From the NCBI GenBank assembly GCA_017859955.1, contig JAFNAB010000025.1, forward strand, positions 1 through 33,858: a DNA stretch of 33,858 nucleotides. The letters are read 5' to 3'. The position numbers and the translations under genes are program-made. Positions 22,100 to 30,254 of this stretch are shown one piece after another. The notes beneath the pieces were generated by a model. It searched no databases. It saw only the letters and a list, made by a program, of their open reading frames with translations, and had not been told where the DNA came from. Origin of the DNA: Holophagaceae bacterium (GTDB taxonomy: Bacteria; Acidobacteriota; Holophagae; Holophagales; Holophagaceae). Every line of letters starts with the position of its first letter. The stretch's first letter is position 1.

Positions 22100-25000
22100 T
22101 TAACGAATGATACGCCATGCACGGGGGCGTGGGATGTCCGGTCTCGAACCCGTGCCGATGAAGGTGGGATCCACTTCCTTCTTGGCACCCGATCCTTCAG
22201 GGTTCTCGTTGTATTTCTCGCCGGCCTGAAGCACGCCGGAAAGCCCCACGTTGCCCAGACGGCTGGGTATGTCGTTGAAGCGATAGACCCAACCATTGCA
22301 GACAGAATCCGAAGCCTGCGTGGAGCCGCTGTTGTAAACAGGCTTGAGCACATCACACATGCGATAGGTGTATGAGGTACCCGCACCGGCACAAGCGGCT
22401 ATCGAGGCTGTGGTGCTCGTGGGCATGAAGGTTGTGAAGAAAAGAGCATTATCCAGAACAACCGCAGGGATGATCGACTTCTGGTAGAACCAGATGCTGG
22501 TGTTATCCGGTTTCACCACCCCAGGGTTGAAGTTCAGGTAGTATCCGTTCTTAGTCTTAAGGTAGGTGTAAGCATCAATCTTTGCATCCGTTGTGAGACT
22601 GACCGTCGTGAGATCCATGAGATCCTCGACCGAACTGCCCTTGGCGTCGAGGCTGCCTCCTCCCGTTGCCGTGGTCGCGATGTCGGCACTATCCTGACGG
22701 TCCAGGATCAGGACCAGTCGGTTGCGGTTCGTGGTTCCACCGCCACCGGGATTGATGGAGTCGTTATCCATGGGATCGTTGCGATCCCCGGTCCCGAACA
22801 CCACGCCTACCGCTGGGACAGAAGCTACGGGGGCACTGGTACGGGCAACGGGATAACCGTAGGGCAGGCCGAACACCGCTGGTGCAGAACTAACGGCAGT
22901 TCCGTTGTTCTTGCCGTTATAGATCCAGCGGAGCCCCCAAGAACTGATCTCCGAAGTATCGGTTCTGGAACCGGAGGAGGCCTTGGCGCCCAAAGCAAAG
23001 GCGCTTCCGGTGCTGTCCGTGAAGTAAACGCGTTGGGCCTTGTTGCTCCCCGACAGGATCTCCACCGGCACCACTTCCGAAGGAATGCACCCCATGCTGG
23101 GCGCGATGGTCTTCAGGGCAGCGTCGTTGACGAAATCCCACTTCTTGATCAGGGTGCCATCGTAGGTATTGAAGGCCAGGATTGACCTCCCCAACTTGGT
23201 GCCGCTCCCATAGGTCGCCACGAAGGCGGTATCAATGGCAGAAGTGCTCAATCCACCGCCCACCAGGAACACATCGACGAGGGTCCCGGAGCTCAGGATA
23301 CGGGCCACCGTAGGCATGCTTGAGCTGAAGCCCATGGTCTTGATGGCAGCATCCGTAGATTCGTCCGGCCTGACCTTCCAGGCAAGCAGAGGATTCATCG
23401 GTTCAAGAGAATCCAAGGTCAGGCAGTAGTAGCTCCGCCCCCCCTTCCCAAGTCCGACCATGACCCGCAGCACATCAGTGCCATCCGCAAGACCGTTCTC
23501 GGTATACGATTTTTCATAGAGATAGACGCTGGGGGAGCCATCCACCAAATAACGGTGGGTCGATCCGGTTCGCCAAGTCTGAAGTCCGCCCAGCAGATCG
23601 GGGGGGACGAAGCCCCAGAGTTCGTCGACCTCTCCCTTGACCAGGTTGTCCGCCGGGTCGACCCCGCTCACTTCGCCAAAGGCGTGCAGGATGCCCTGGT
23701 TATCACCGACGAAAATCAGCCGGAAATGCAGAACCGCCTTGAAGGCCGTGGAACAACCGCTGACAAAATCAGCCAGACGGCCCGAAGGGACCTTGCTCAT
23801 GGGGAAGTTCACAATGGCAGGAGTGCTGTTGATGATGTCTCCCATCATCAACCCTTCCTCAGAGGTCTCACGGTTGGCGGTGATACTGGTCACGGCCGCA
23901 GCGTCGTTCTGGGCATCAAGGCTGGCCCCCAACATGAACCGGATGAGTCCCAGGCGGTTAGCCGTCGTGGATACACCCAGCACACTATTCGGCAGGTCCG
24001 AAGTGGAGGTGCTTTCATTGAGTGCCAGCAGGGTCGATGTGTAATTGCCCGTGGGAGTGCTGCCGCTCAATTCAGGTTTTAACGTATAGACCCGACGGTT
24101 CTTCCAGCCTTTGGCCAGAAGCATCTTGTAGGCAGACCAAACGGCACTGTCCTTGTCCACGGTATCCACCACCGTGCCGTTGGAAGCGGTGATGACCCGG
24201 GTGTTACCACTCTTCTTCAGGCCCGCCATCAGCAGGTCACCACTCCAGATGGGTTTTCCACTCTTTTCAGTAGAGAAGGTTCCCAAGTACAGCTGACTTC
24301 CCACATCCAGACCCACCAGAGGCGAAACTGGGGCACTCATGGTGTTGGTGGCCTCTTTCCCCAGGCTGAAGGCCAGGGCCAAAGCGTCGGCGATGGCCTC
24401 AGGGGACTGGGCATCAAAGAAGAAGGGGTTGACCGTCTTATCATTCCTGCCGGTCTTGGACGGGTCATAGGGAAGCGGCAGCGTCGTGGTGTTGTAGCTG
24501 CCCCTGTCCTTCCAACCGTAGAGCGCGGCCTTGTACATGTTCCGCTTGGCCCCATTCGTCCTGGTGCCACACATGCTGACGCCAATGGTCATGGTATCGA
24601 TCTGGCGTGTGACTCCAGATGGACGACTGGTGACCCGGAAGGGTGGTTTCACCGCATTGGAGGTCTCATTATCGGTGGGCCATCCGGTGGTCGAAGTTGG
24701 GGCGGTGCTATGAGCCACCAGACCGGCAAGGGTATAGATGTTGAAGTATTCCTTGGCCGGAGCGATCTTGCTGTAGTCGATCTCGATACCCATGTTGCCA
24801 ACAGCATAGGGATCGCCCGACCCAAGGGCGGAACCGCTCCCGTTGTCGCAATCAGATTTGTCATCATTGGGGTTGCCGTCAGAAAGCACAATGACAAAGC
24901 TCCGGCGACAGGACGGGATGGGACTATCGCCCTTGTATGGGTCATTGCTCGCAGAAAACACACTGGTGCCGGAATTCGTGCTGGCCATCTGGGCGTAGGT

Positions 25001-26374
25001 GTTCAGAAGGCCGAAAGTCAGTGGGGTATTGTTAGGTGCATTCATCCTCTGGATGAACTGCATGTTGGTGTCCGGGTTGTTCGCACTCGAAGGCCTGTAG
25101 AGCCGGAGCAGCATCCGGTCCCCAGGATTACCTTTCAGGTCAGCCGAGGAATAACAGCCAGTGGCGGAAGAACGGCCGTTTTCCATGAAGCCGCCGGAGG
25201 AAGCGCAGAGGTTCAGGAAACGGATGGCCCACCAGACATTCAGCTGTTCGGCGATATAGGTCTTGATGAGGGCGTACTTGATGGACTGGAGCCGGGTCAG
25301 GGCCGGTAAACCATTGCCATCGTTGACAAAGCCGGCACCCCCATCCCGGACATCCGCGACGGTGTATCCCCCACTGTGGGAACCACTGTAGACATCGATC
25401 ATCCCCCCTTGGTAGGCGCCGGTTTCATTGAGATTCCGAACATCCTGGCCGAACAGAGCCCACCAGACGTAATCCGTGTTGTAGCGGATGAAGTCAATGG
25501 TCCCGCCATTATTGGCGGTAATCGAGCCATTGAGTCCTCCGTTGCCTGTGTTCTCCCACCAATAGGTATCTACCTCATAGTACTGGGCTGCAGAAGTCGC
25601 CAACAGGGTGGTCCGATCCGGGACCGGATCGTAGAGATAGGTGTGCTGTGGGTGTTTCTTGCTCCGGGCAGTGCCCATGGCGGTGGGATCCGGTGACAGG
25701 GTCCGCTGCTCATAGGTCGCCACGCGATCAAAGGCGGCCCATGGGAAAGGAATGTCCACGACCCGGATCTGGTCAGAACTCAGGACATTGCCCCCGGTCG
25801 AACTGTAGGCCCCCGTAGAAGTGCTGAAGGGCTTGGGCCTGAAGTTGACATTGGGCACCGTATAGTTTGTGCCGCCGTAGCTGTAGGTTGCGGACGCAAG
25901 GGAGGTGACGGCGAAGCGCACATGGCTCGCCCGCTGGACCCAGAGATTGGCATCGGTGGAGTTGACATCCGCATAGGTCACGGGCGTGCCATCAGGCTTG
26001 ATCAGCAGTCCCCCCTGCACCAGGGTATTGTTTCCATTGTTGTACCGTATCCGCACGGTAACCGTGGTGCTGGACCCCGAGCCCGACCTGATGATCTCCA
26101 GGTATTGGACACCATTCTCACCGCCTCCAGCTGGATCCAAGTGCAAGTTGACGCTGACATTGCCGTAATACCGGGAATCCCAGGCCAGAGCCTCCATGGA
26201 CCCAGAATTGTCGACCAGGGTGATGATCTCGGGCTTGGCACCTTGAGATGCGCTGCCGAAGTAGACGTCCAGCACATCCGTGGTGCCGCTCTGGAGTCGC
26301 GAGTCGACTTGGGCCCCTAGGAAACCGCTGATGGCGAACAGCATGGCGAAGATACGGAGGATTCCGCGAAGCAT
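22100..26374 (-). CDS. pilY1: PilY1-like type IV pilus tip/biogenesis protein
   Basis: PilY1-type proteins act at the pilus tip or outer membrane in pilus extension, adhesion and surface sensing. The 1424-residue protein has a signal peptide (MLRGILRIFAMLFAISGFLG). A von Willebrand A-like domain follows, with MIDAS residues TLVDNSGSME near residue 52 and FVIVLSDGNPNDDKSD near residue 490. The C-terminal half (about 840-1290) is a PilY1 beta-propeller: RLIFVGDNQGILHAF, VMVGLGKGGRSYYCLTL, KAQRVYFTDSTGSAFAL and the Ca-site-like VVFGTGDRNDPMDND. The start at 26374 has AAGGA upstream; the frame to 26428 adds no signal. It ends the fimT-pilV-pilW-pilX-pilY1 operon and is followed by a strong terminator. 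Confidence 0.92.
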   Translation of the reverse strand: MLRGILRIFAMLFAISGFLGAQVDSRLQSGTTDVLDVYFGSASQGAKPEIITLVDNSGSMEALAWDSRYYGNVSVNLHLDPAGGGENGVQYLEIIRSGSGSSTTVTVRIRYNNGNNTLVQGGLLIKPDGTPVTYADVNSTDANLWVQRASHVRFAVTSLASATYSYGGTNYTVPNVNFRPKPFSTSTGAYSSTGGNVLSSDQIRVVDIPFPWAAFDRVATYEQRTLSPDPTAMGTARSKKHPQHTYLYDPVPDRTTLLATSAAQYYEVDTYWWENTGNGGLNGSITANNGGTIDFIRYNTDYVWWALFGQDVRNLNETGAYQGGMIDVYSGSHSGGYTVADVRDGGAGFVNDGNGLPALTRLQSIKYALIKTYIAEQLNVWWAIRFLNLCASSGGFMENGRSSATGCYSSADLKGNPGDRMLLRLYRPSSANNPDTNMQFIQRMNAPNNTPLTFGLLNTYAQMASTNSGTSVFSASNDPYKGDSPIPSCRRSFVIVLSDGNPNDDKSDCDNGSGSALGSGDPYAVGNMGIEIDYSKIAPAKEYFNIYTLAGLVAHSTAPTSTTGWPTDNETSNAVKPPFRVTSRPSGVTRQIDTMTIGVSMCGTRTNGAKRNMYKAALYGWKDRGSYNTTTLPLPYDPSKTGRNDKTVNPFFFDAQSPEAIADALALAFSLGKEATNTMSAPVSPLVGLDVGSQLYLGTFSTEKSGKPIWSGDLLMAGLKKSGNTRVITASNGTVVDTVDKDSAVWSAYKMLLAKGWKNRRVYTLKPELSGSTPTGNYTSTLLALNESTSTSDLPNSVLGVSTTANRLGLIRFMLGASLDAQNDAAAVTSITANRETSEEGLMMGDIINSTPAIVNFPMSKVPSGRLADFVSGCSTAFKAVLHFRLIFVGDNQGILHAFGEVSGVDPADNLVKGEVDELWGFVPPDLLGGLQTWRTGSTHRYLVDGSPSVYLYEKSYTENGLADGTDVLRVMVGLGKGGRSYYCLTLDSLEPMNPLLAWKVRPDESTDAAIKTMGFSSSMPTVARILSSGTLVDVFLVGGGLSTSAIDTAFVATYGSGTKLGRSILAFNTYDGTLIKKWDFVNDAALKTIAPSMGCIPSEVVPVEILSGSNKAQRVYFTDSTGSAFALGAKASSGSRTDTSEISSWGLRWIYNGKNNGTAVSSAPAVFGLPYGYPVARTSAPVASVPAVGVVFGTGDRNDPMDNDSINPGGGGTTNRNRLVLILDRQDSADIATTATGGGSLDAKGSSVEDLMDLTTVSLTTDAKIDAYTYLKTKNGYYLNFNPGVVKPDNTSIWFYQKSIIPAVVLDNALFFTTFMPTSTTASIAACAGAGTSYTYRMCDVLKPVYNSGSTQASDSVCNGWVYRFNDIPSRLGNVGLSGVLQAGEKYNENPEGSGAKKEVDPTFIGTGSRPDIPRPRAWRIIR

Positions 26375-26399
26375 GGCAGTTCCTTTCACAAATTGAGGA

Positions 26400-27074
26400 T
26401 CAAGGGGCCACAGTGGAATAGACTTCACGCCGAGCCTGATAGCGCATGTACGAACCGCCGGTATCGACGCTCGCCTTGCCGGTGGATTGAAGCTGGTAGA
26501 GATTCAGAGAAGTGCCCTTCGCAGCGGTTGTACCCCCGGAAGGATTGCCTGCGGTGCTCGAAACCGTCGATTCCAGGGGGTGCCCCAGGTAACGGAACAT
26601 GAGATCAAAGGACTGCTTAACCTGCGTGGACTGCTTGTACCCCGTGCCCGAGTTGGCGAAAACCATGTCACTATCCGTGTCCGTCTCCGAGGAGGTCACC
26701 TGGACCGCGCGATCCCAGCGATCAGCGGTAGAGGTAATGGACTGGTCCAGGAGATAGGTGCTCGTTCGCCACGTATCAGTGGCATTGAGTTGCTGCAGGG
26801 CCTGGACCAGGGTGTCCCGTTTGTTGCCAGTGGCGTTGGCCCAATTATCCTTGTTGGACCAGAGCATGAACCAATCAGTCCCCGCCTCGGCCGCCTCGCT
26901 GGCCTTGGCAGCCTGCCAGACTGTGCCGGTGACTGCTAATTCCCGGAGCGCGTTCTTGCTAAGACCAAAGGCAAGTACCGTCGCCAGCACCAGAAGGCCG
27001 AATACCGTCAAGATGGCTATCCCTCCCCTCTCGGTTGGCCGGGAGCCTTGGGTAAATGCTAAGGGTGCTCGCAT
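26400..27074 (-). CDS. PilX-like minor pilus assembly protein
   Basis: The 224-residue protein has an N-terminal membrane anchor after a short basic leader: GGIAILTVFGLLVLATVLAF (about residues 17-36), followed by a helix with KNALRELAVTGTVWQAAKAS and EAAEAG. That is the PilX_N pattern, in which the protein resembles a pilin but lacks a canonical GFTLIE cleavage motif. The rest is Ser/Thr/Asn-rich and probably a globular head. GAGG precedes the ATG at 27074, eight bases after the pilW stop. Lying between pilW and pilY1, it fits PilX of the PilVWXY1 priming complex at the pilus tip. Similarity is at family level. Confidence 0.78.
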   Translation of the reverse strand: MRAPLAFTQGSRPTERGGIAILTVFGLLVLATVLAFGLSKNALRELAVTGTVWQAAKASEAAEAGTDWFMLWSNKDNWANATGNKRDTLVQALQQLNATDTWRTSTYLLDQSITSTADRWDRAVQVTSSETDTDSDMVFANSGTGYKQSTQVKQSFDLMFRYLGHPLESTVSSTAGNPSGGTTAAKGTSLNLYQLQSTGKASVDTGGSYMRYQARREVYSTVAP

Positions 27075-27081
27075 GTCAGCC

Positions 27082-28275
27082 TCACTTTCCCACGCCAAAG
27101 TTGCGGGGGGAGATCAGGAGTGTCTGGGTTCTGGTCCGGTAAGCCCTGGCCCCCAAAGCCGTGTTGTAGTCCTCCCGGCGCGTAGCCGTGCGGGTCGTGA
27201 TATCCATGCGCAACAGGCATGGAATCGAGCGGAACCAATCAATGTTCGAGGTATCGGTGATGGAAGTGAATCCGGGCATGCCTGCCGTCGACAGCTGAGT
27301 ATTGGCCTTGGTCTGGATGGCTGCCCAGGTAGTGGACCCGGTGCGGGCCCAGTTGACACCCCCATCAAAACTGACGTCTACGCGGAAGGCAGCCACGTCC
27401 TCAGCTACCACCTGGGAAGCAGCGCTGGCCCATGCCACTGTCCCACCTATCGGATAGGCCGCCTGCTGCCTTACCAGACAGGGAGTCCTGACAGTGCTAT
27501 GGGAGGGATCCAGCGCAATGGCCTGCACGGAATAACGCACCAGCTGGGCCGGACGAATGAAGTACACCGGAACGCCCGCCTTGTGGGAGAGCGTGATTCC
27601 TGGGTTCATGACCGAAGCCGCATAGTTGGCAAGCATCACGGCGTTGGTCGCAAAGGTGACCGAGGTGCCAGATGTGGATGCCACCAGCGGGTGCTCCCAT
27701 TTGCCATTTTCTCCACTGTCCAGGATGATCTGAACATCCCCCGCCTGTAGATCTCCCAACGAACCCAGGGTGCAGGTCACCGCAGCCGAAGTGGGAGCGG
27801 TCTTCGCCGTTCCTCCAGGATTGGGATCGTCACCATCGGTATCTGCCGTCCAGGTCCCCTGGACCGGCAAGGGGATATCCGTGAAGAACTGAAACACATC
27901 CGCATTGAGCGCCTCGGTTTCGGTGGCATTGGGATTCGAATCGCTGACCCGTACGATCCCAGCGACAGCCTGATCGGGATCGATGCGGAACAGGGACTCG
28001 GCCCCGTTCAGGATGCTGGCAGGCAGCGTCCTCGGAGGAAAAATGAAGCCAGCCTGGGAGATGTCATCGTTGATCTGATCAAGGGCCCAGCGGCTGTTCT
28101 GCTGAATGCCGATAACCTCATTGGTGGATGTAAAGGTCCTGACGGAGGACGCAAACACCTTCGCCATGCCAGCGATGAGAAGGCTCGTGAAGAGTAAGGC
28201 CACCATGAGTTCCACCAGGGAGAATCCCAGGGCGGCGGAGGGCTTGAGAGGTAATGGTGATGAAGTCGTTCGCAT
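27082..28275 (-). CDS. PilW-like minor prepilin
   Basis: The 397-residue product is a type IV prepilin-like protein. A basic leader of 16 residues precedes the prepilin peptidase site, GFSLVELMVALLFTSLLIAG (about residues 17-36), with Glu at the +5 position. The hydrophobic helix runs to about residue 40. The large C-terminal head is Thr-, Ser- and Asp-rich and has several Cys that could form disulfides. It resembles PilW minor pilins in position and size, and helps prime the pilus with PilV, PilX and PilY1. GAGGGG is located six bases before the ATG. It begins ten bases after pilV and ends seven bases before pilX. Confidence 0.85.
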   Translation of the reverse strand: MRTTSSPLPLKPSAALGFSLVELMVALLFTSLLIAGMAKVFASSVRTFTSTNEVIGIQQNSRWALDQINDDISQAGFIFPPRTLPASILNGAESLFRIDPDQAVAGIVRVSDSNPNATETEALNADVFQFFTDIPLPVQGTWTADTDGDDPNPGGTAKTAPTSAAVTCTLGSLGDLQAGDVQIILDSGENGKWEHPLVASTSGTSVTFATNAVMLANYAASVMNPGITLSHKAGVPVYFIRPAQLVRYSVQAIALDPSHSTVRTPCLVRQQAAYPIGGTVAWASAASQVVAEDVAAFRVDVSFDGGVNWARTGSTTWAAIQTKANTQLSTAGMPGFTSITDTSNIDWFRSIPCLLRMDITTRTATRREDYNTALGARAYRTRTQTLLISPRNFGVGK

Positions 28276-28285
28276 GAATTCCCCC

Positions 28286-28822
28286 TCAGTACCGGAAGAC
28301 CCGACTCATGGTCAGGGACTTAACCTGCCCTTCCTCGTTCCAGACGACATTGACCAGGAGTTCCTGACACTGGACAGTGCTCGTCGGGGCAGTACCGGCA
28401 TAGGCCCTGCGCAACCAGGTTGTGGCGTAGATGGGGGTTCGCTTGTTCACATCAGGCACCAGGGTGGCCAGGTTGCTCACCGCCGAACCGTCCGCATTCG
28501 TCACCTGGATACCATCCACATTGAAGCCCCCGTAAACCGTTTCATCGACATTGGCCCCGGGGCTCGCCGTAAAGAGGGCTGTCATGGCGGGCGTGACTGC
28601 CGAAGCCTTGGCGAAGTAGTAGTGCTGCCCTTCCGTCTGGGCTCGCTGGAGGACACTGCTTGCCACACGGGTCGCCGTGGACCGCTCCCTTCCCTGGGAG
28701 GCTTGGCGCAGGCTCACCACCTGAAGGGCCGTAAGGCCGAGTATGCCAATAGCCATGATGAAAGCCGCCATGAGCAGTTCCACCATGCTGAAGCCCGAGT
28801 CCTTCCTCTGGGTGCGCAACAT
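28286..28822 (-). CDS. PilV-like minor prepilin
   Basis: The 178-residue protein has a short leader and the prepilin motif GFSMVELLMAAFIMAIGILG (about residues 10-29), ending in the GLTALQ stretch that is typical of PilV. The helix region continues to about residue 48 with QASQGRERSTATRVASSVLQ. The ATG at 28822 overlaps the fimT stop by one base (TGATG) and has GGAGGAGG upstream. A GTG one codon earlier is also possible. It is the second gene of the minor-pilin unit and would belong to the initiating tip complex. Confidence 0.85.
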   Translation of the reverse strand: MLRTQRKDSGFSMVELLMAAFIMAIGILGLTALQVVSLRQASQGRERSTATRVASSVLQRAQTEGQHYYFAKASAVTPAMTALFTASPGANVDETVYGGFNVDGIQVTNADGSAVSNLATLVPDVNKRTPIYATTWLRRAYAGTAPTSTVQCQELLVNVVWNEEGQVKSLTMSRVFRY

Positions 28823-29457
28823 CACAGCCTCCTCCAGGCAGAGGTGGAGGTGGATCTGTAGTAACGATAAAGGGTCCCCGAGTCGTCAATCAGAATGATC
28901 CCGACCGGCCCATCAGGAATGGCCACTCCGTTGGTCGCCCCCACTACGGCCACGAAGCCCTCGCTGCTGACACTGCCGTTGCTGAGAAATTGAACAACCG
29001 AAGCACTGTTGAAGACGTTGGTGGTCCAGGCAGCAGAGGAAGCCGGGAAGAGTGTGGTCCCCCCCGCCGTCACGCCCTGCAGGGCCGTCTTGAGATCAGT
29101 GATGGCGGTACTGGCTGGCGCCGAGCTGCCATCTGGATCGATGAAGCAAAAGCGGAAAGCCGATCGATCCGCCCCCTGTGAGTACTGCCCGGACGGCCCT
29201 CCCGTTACCTGATAGGTCAAGGTCAAGCCCGTCCCGGACCCCGAGGGGGTCAGAGTCACCGTCTGCCCCGTGGCCCTGGCCATCCCCCGCGCTTCCTCGA
29301 GAGCCCCGGCCACTGCCACAAGCGTCCCCTGCACCGCCGGACCATTCCGATCGGAACGGAAGACCACCCCCAGTACCGCCAGGATCCCAACGATCACCAG
29401 AACCACCAGGAGTTCGATCAGGGTGAACCCCCGTTCCCCGTCCGCGCGCATCCCCAT
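28822..29457 (-). CDS. fimT: FimT/GspH-like minor prepilin
   Basis: The 211-residue protein is a type IV pilus minor pilin of the FimT/GspH type. It has a basic leader, then the peptidase site GFTLIELLVVLVIVGILAVL (about residues 10-29) with Glu at +5. The following FRSDRNGPAVQGTLVAVAG, LEEARGMARATGQTVTL segment matches the GspH family (helix with ..EARs.A....V.). The start at 29457 has GAGGTG upstream; an ATG at 29451 is also in frame. It is the first gene of the pilus cluster. No major pilin or assembly ATPase is encoded nearby, so the machine genes must lie elsewhere. Confidence 0.85.
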   Translation of the reverse strand: MGMRADGERGFTLIELLVVLVIVGILAVLGVVFRSDRNGPAVQGTLVAVAGALEEARGMARATGQTVTLTPSGSGTGLTLTYQVTGGPSGQYSQGADRSAFRFCFIDPDGSSAPASTAITDLKTALQGVTAGGTTLFPASSAAWTTNVFNSASVVQFLSNGSVSSEGFVAVVGATNGVAIPDGPVGIILIDDSGTLYRYYRSTSTSAWRRL

Positions 29458-29724
29458 GGATCACCTCGCTAACTGTATCTTTTTTAGTCACCCATAGTGA
29501 CCTACACAAGCGACATAGCGAGTTAAATAATTATTCAGATAAACCATTTTCGGCCGCAAGCTCGGCGGCGAAGCCCATTCCACAATCAGCGCCTAAGTCA
29601 ACAGAAGTCAAAGCGCAACATGGAAAAAAGACTTGTCAAGTGCCCTGTGGCGCACCATGGTCTATCTTGGGCCTTTGGACCATGAGCGAATCACCATCCT
29701 GGGCCACCGTCTAGAGAGCATGCC
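29458..29724 (-). promoter_or_regulatory. upstream region of the minor-pilin operon
   Basis: This AT-richer gap (especially 29501-29550) precedes fimT. It contains the inverted repeat GTCAC-CCATA-GTGAC at 29487-29501, which could be an operator near the start site, and on the minus strand TTGACA and TTGACT hexamers further upstream without a convincing -10 partner. No coding sequence is evident. I see no sigma-54 consensus here. Confidence 0.4.
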
Positions 29725-30018
29725 ATGTACGAAGCCCCCAATAGCCCAAGCGGTGAATACGCCCTTCCTGGGAAGGCCACACCGACTGGCCCACCTCTGC
29801 GCACCCTGGCCCTCGGCGAAAATCGCCCACCTCCCATCCCCTCAAAAGTAGGCTTAGCCTTTATCGCAGGAGTCCTCGTGGGCTGCGCCTTGCCTATACT
29901 CAGCAGCCGATACATCGGCGCACCCCTGGGTCTGGTGGTGACTCTGGGGGCGCTCGGAGGACTGTTTTGCGTGTTCTTGCTCAGGTGGGGCTGTCTGAGA
30001 GGAACGGAGCAAGCCTGA
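29725..30018 (+). CDS. possible small membrane protein
   Basis: A 97-residue frame with a Pro- and Gly-rich N-terminus (MYEAPNSPSGEYALPGKATP) and two hydrophobic segments, about residues 42-61 (VGLAFIAGVLVGCALPILSS) and 68-87 (GLVVTLGALGGLFCVFLLRW). The pattern suggests two membrane helices with a short loop. The ribosome-binding site is poor (AGAGAG nine bases before the ATG) and I do not recognise a family. The opposite strand also has an open frame without features. It lies alone between the pilin operon and the insertion sequence, and I rate it as uncertain. Confidence 0.45.
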   Translation: MYEAPNSPSGEYALPGKATPTGPPLRTLALGENRPPPIPSKVGLAFIAGVLVGCALPILSSRYIGAPLGLVVTLGALGGLFCVFLLRWGCLRGTEQA

Positions 30019-30195
30019 GATTCACATGATTGTCGTTGCATCCTCGTGGTCGTCGGCGATTACCTAACAGCCTCTATACCGGTCGCCCTCAGCCTGGGAG
30101 CTGTCGGTGGGGTCCGCATGTTGCCCCCGAGCGTTCTCGCAAAGGGCGCCGGATCAGGAGCTCCCAAACGGCAGTTCATGCGGGAATCCCAAGAA
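30019..30195. other. intergenic sequence without recognised content
   Basis: Between the small membrane-protein frame and the hairpin next to the insertion sequence I see no gene with family resemblance, no promoter of good quality and no RNA gene. Open frames here continue into the insertion sequence and have no ribosome-binding site. Confidence 0.4.
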
Positions 30196-30231
30196 GAGAG
30201 GCCGGGCCCACATTTAAGGTCCCGGCCTCTC
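30196..30231 (-). terminator. hairpin that served as insertion target
   Basis: GAGAGGCCGGG (30196-30206) and CCCGGCCTCTC (30221-30231) form a perfect 11-bp stem with a 14-base loop. Without the insertion sequence the hairpin would begin about 20 bases past the stop codon of the large surface-protein gene, and would be followed on the minus strand by TTCTT. It therefore probably was that gene's terminator. The left-hand target duplication forms one arm. Confidence 0.6.
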
Positions 30232-30233
30232 CC
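30222..30233. repeat. target-site duplication, left copy (12 bp)
   Basis: CCGGCCTCTCCC directly abuts the left end of the insertion sequence and is repeated exactly at 31579-31590. Twelve bases is in the range produced by IS4-family elements. The perfect identity suggests a fairly recent insertion, in contrast with the broken transposase. Confidence 0.9.
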
Positions 30234-30254
30234 TAATGCCGCTTACTTAAGGCT
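30234..30254. repeat. left terminal inverted repeat of the IS
   Basis: TAATGCCGCTTACTTAAGGC (plus one T) matches the reverse complement of 31558-31578 at 18 of 21 positions. It lies directly inside the 12-bp target duplication. Confidence 0.9.
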
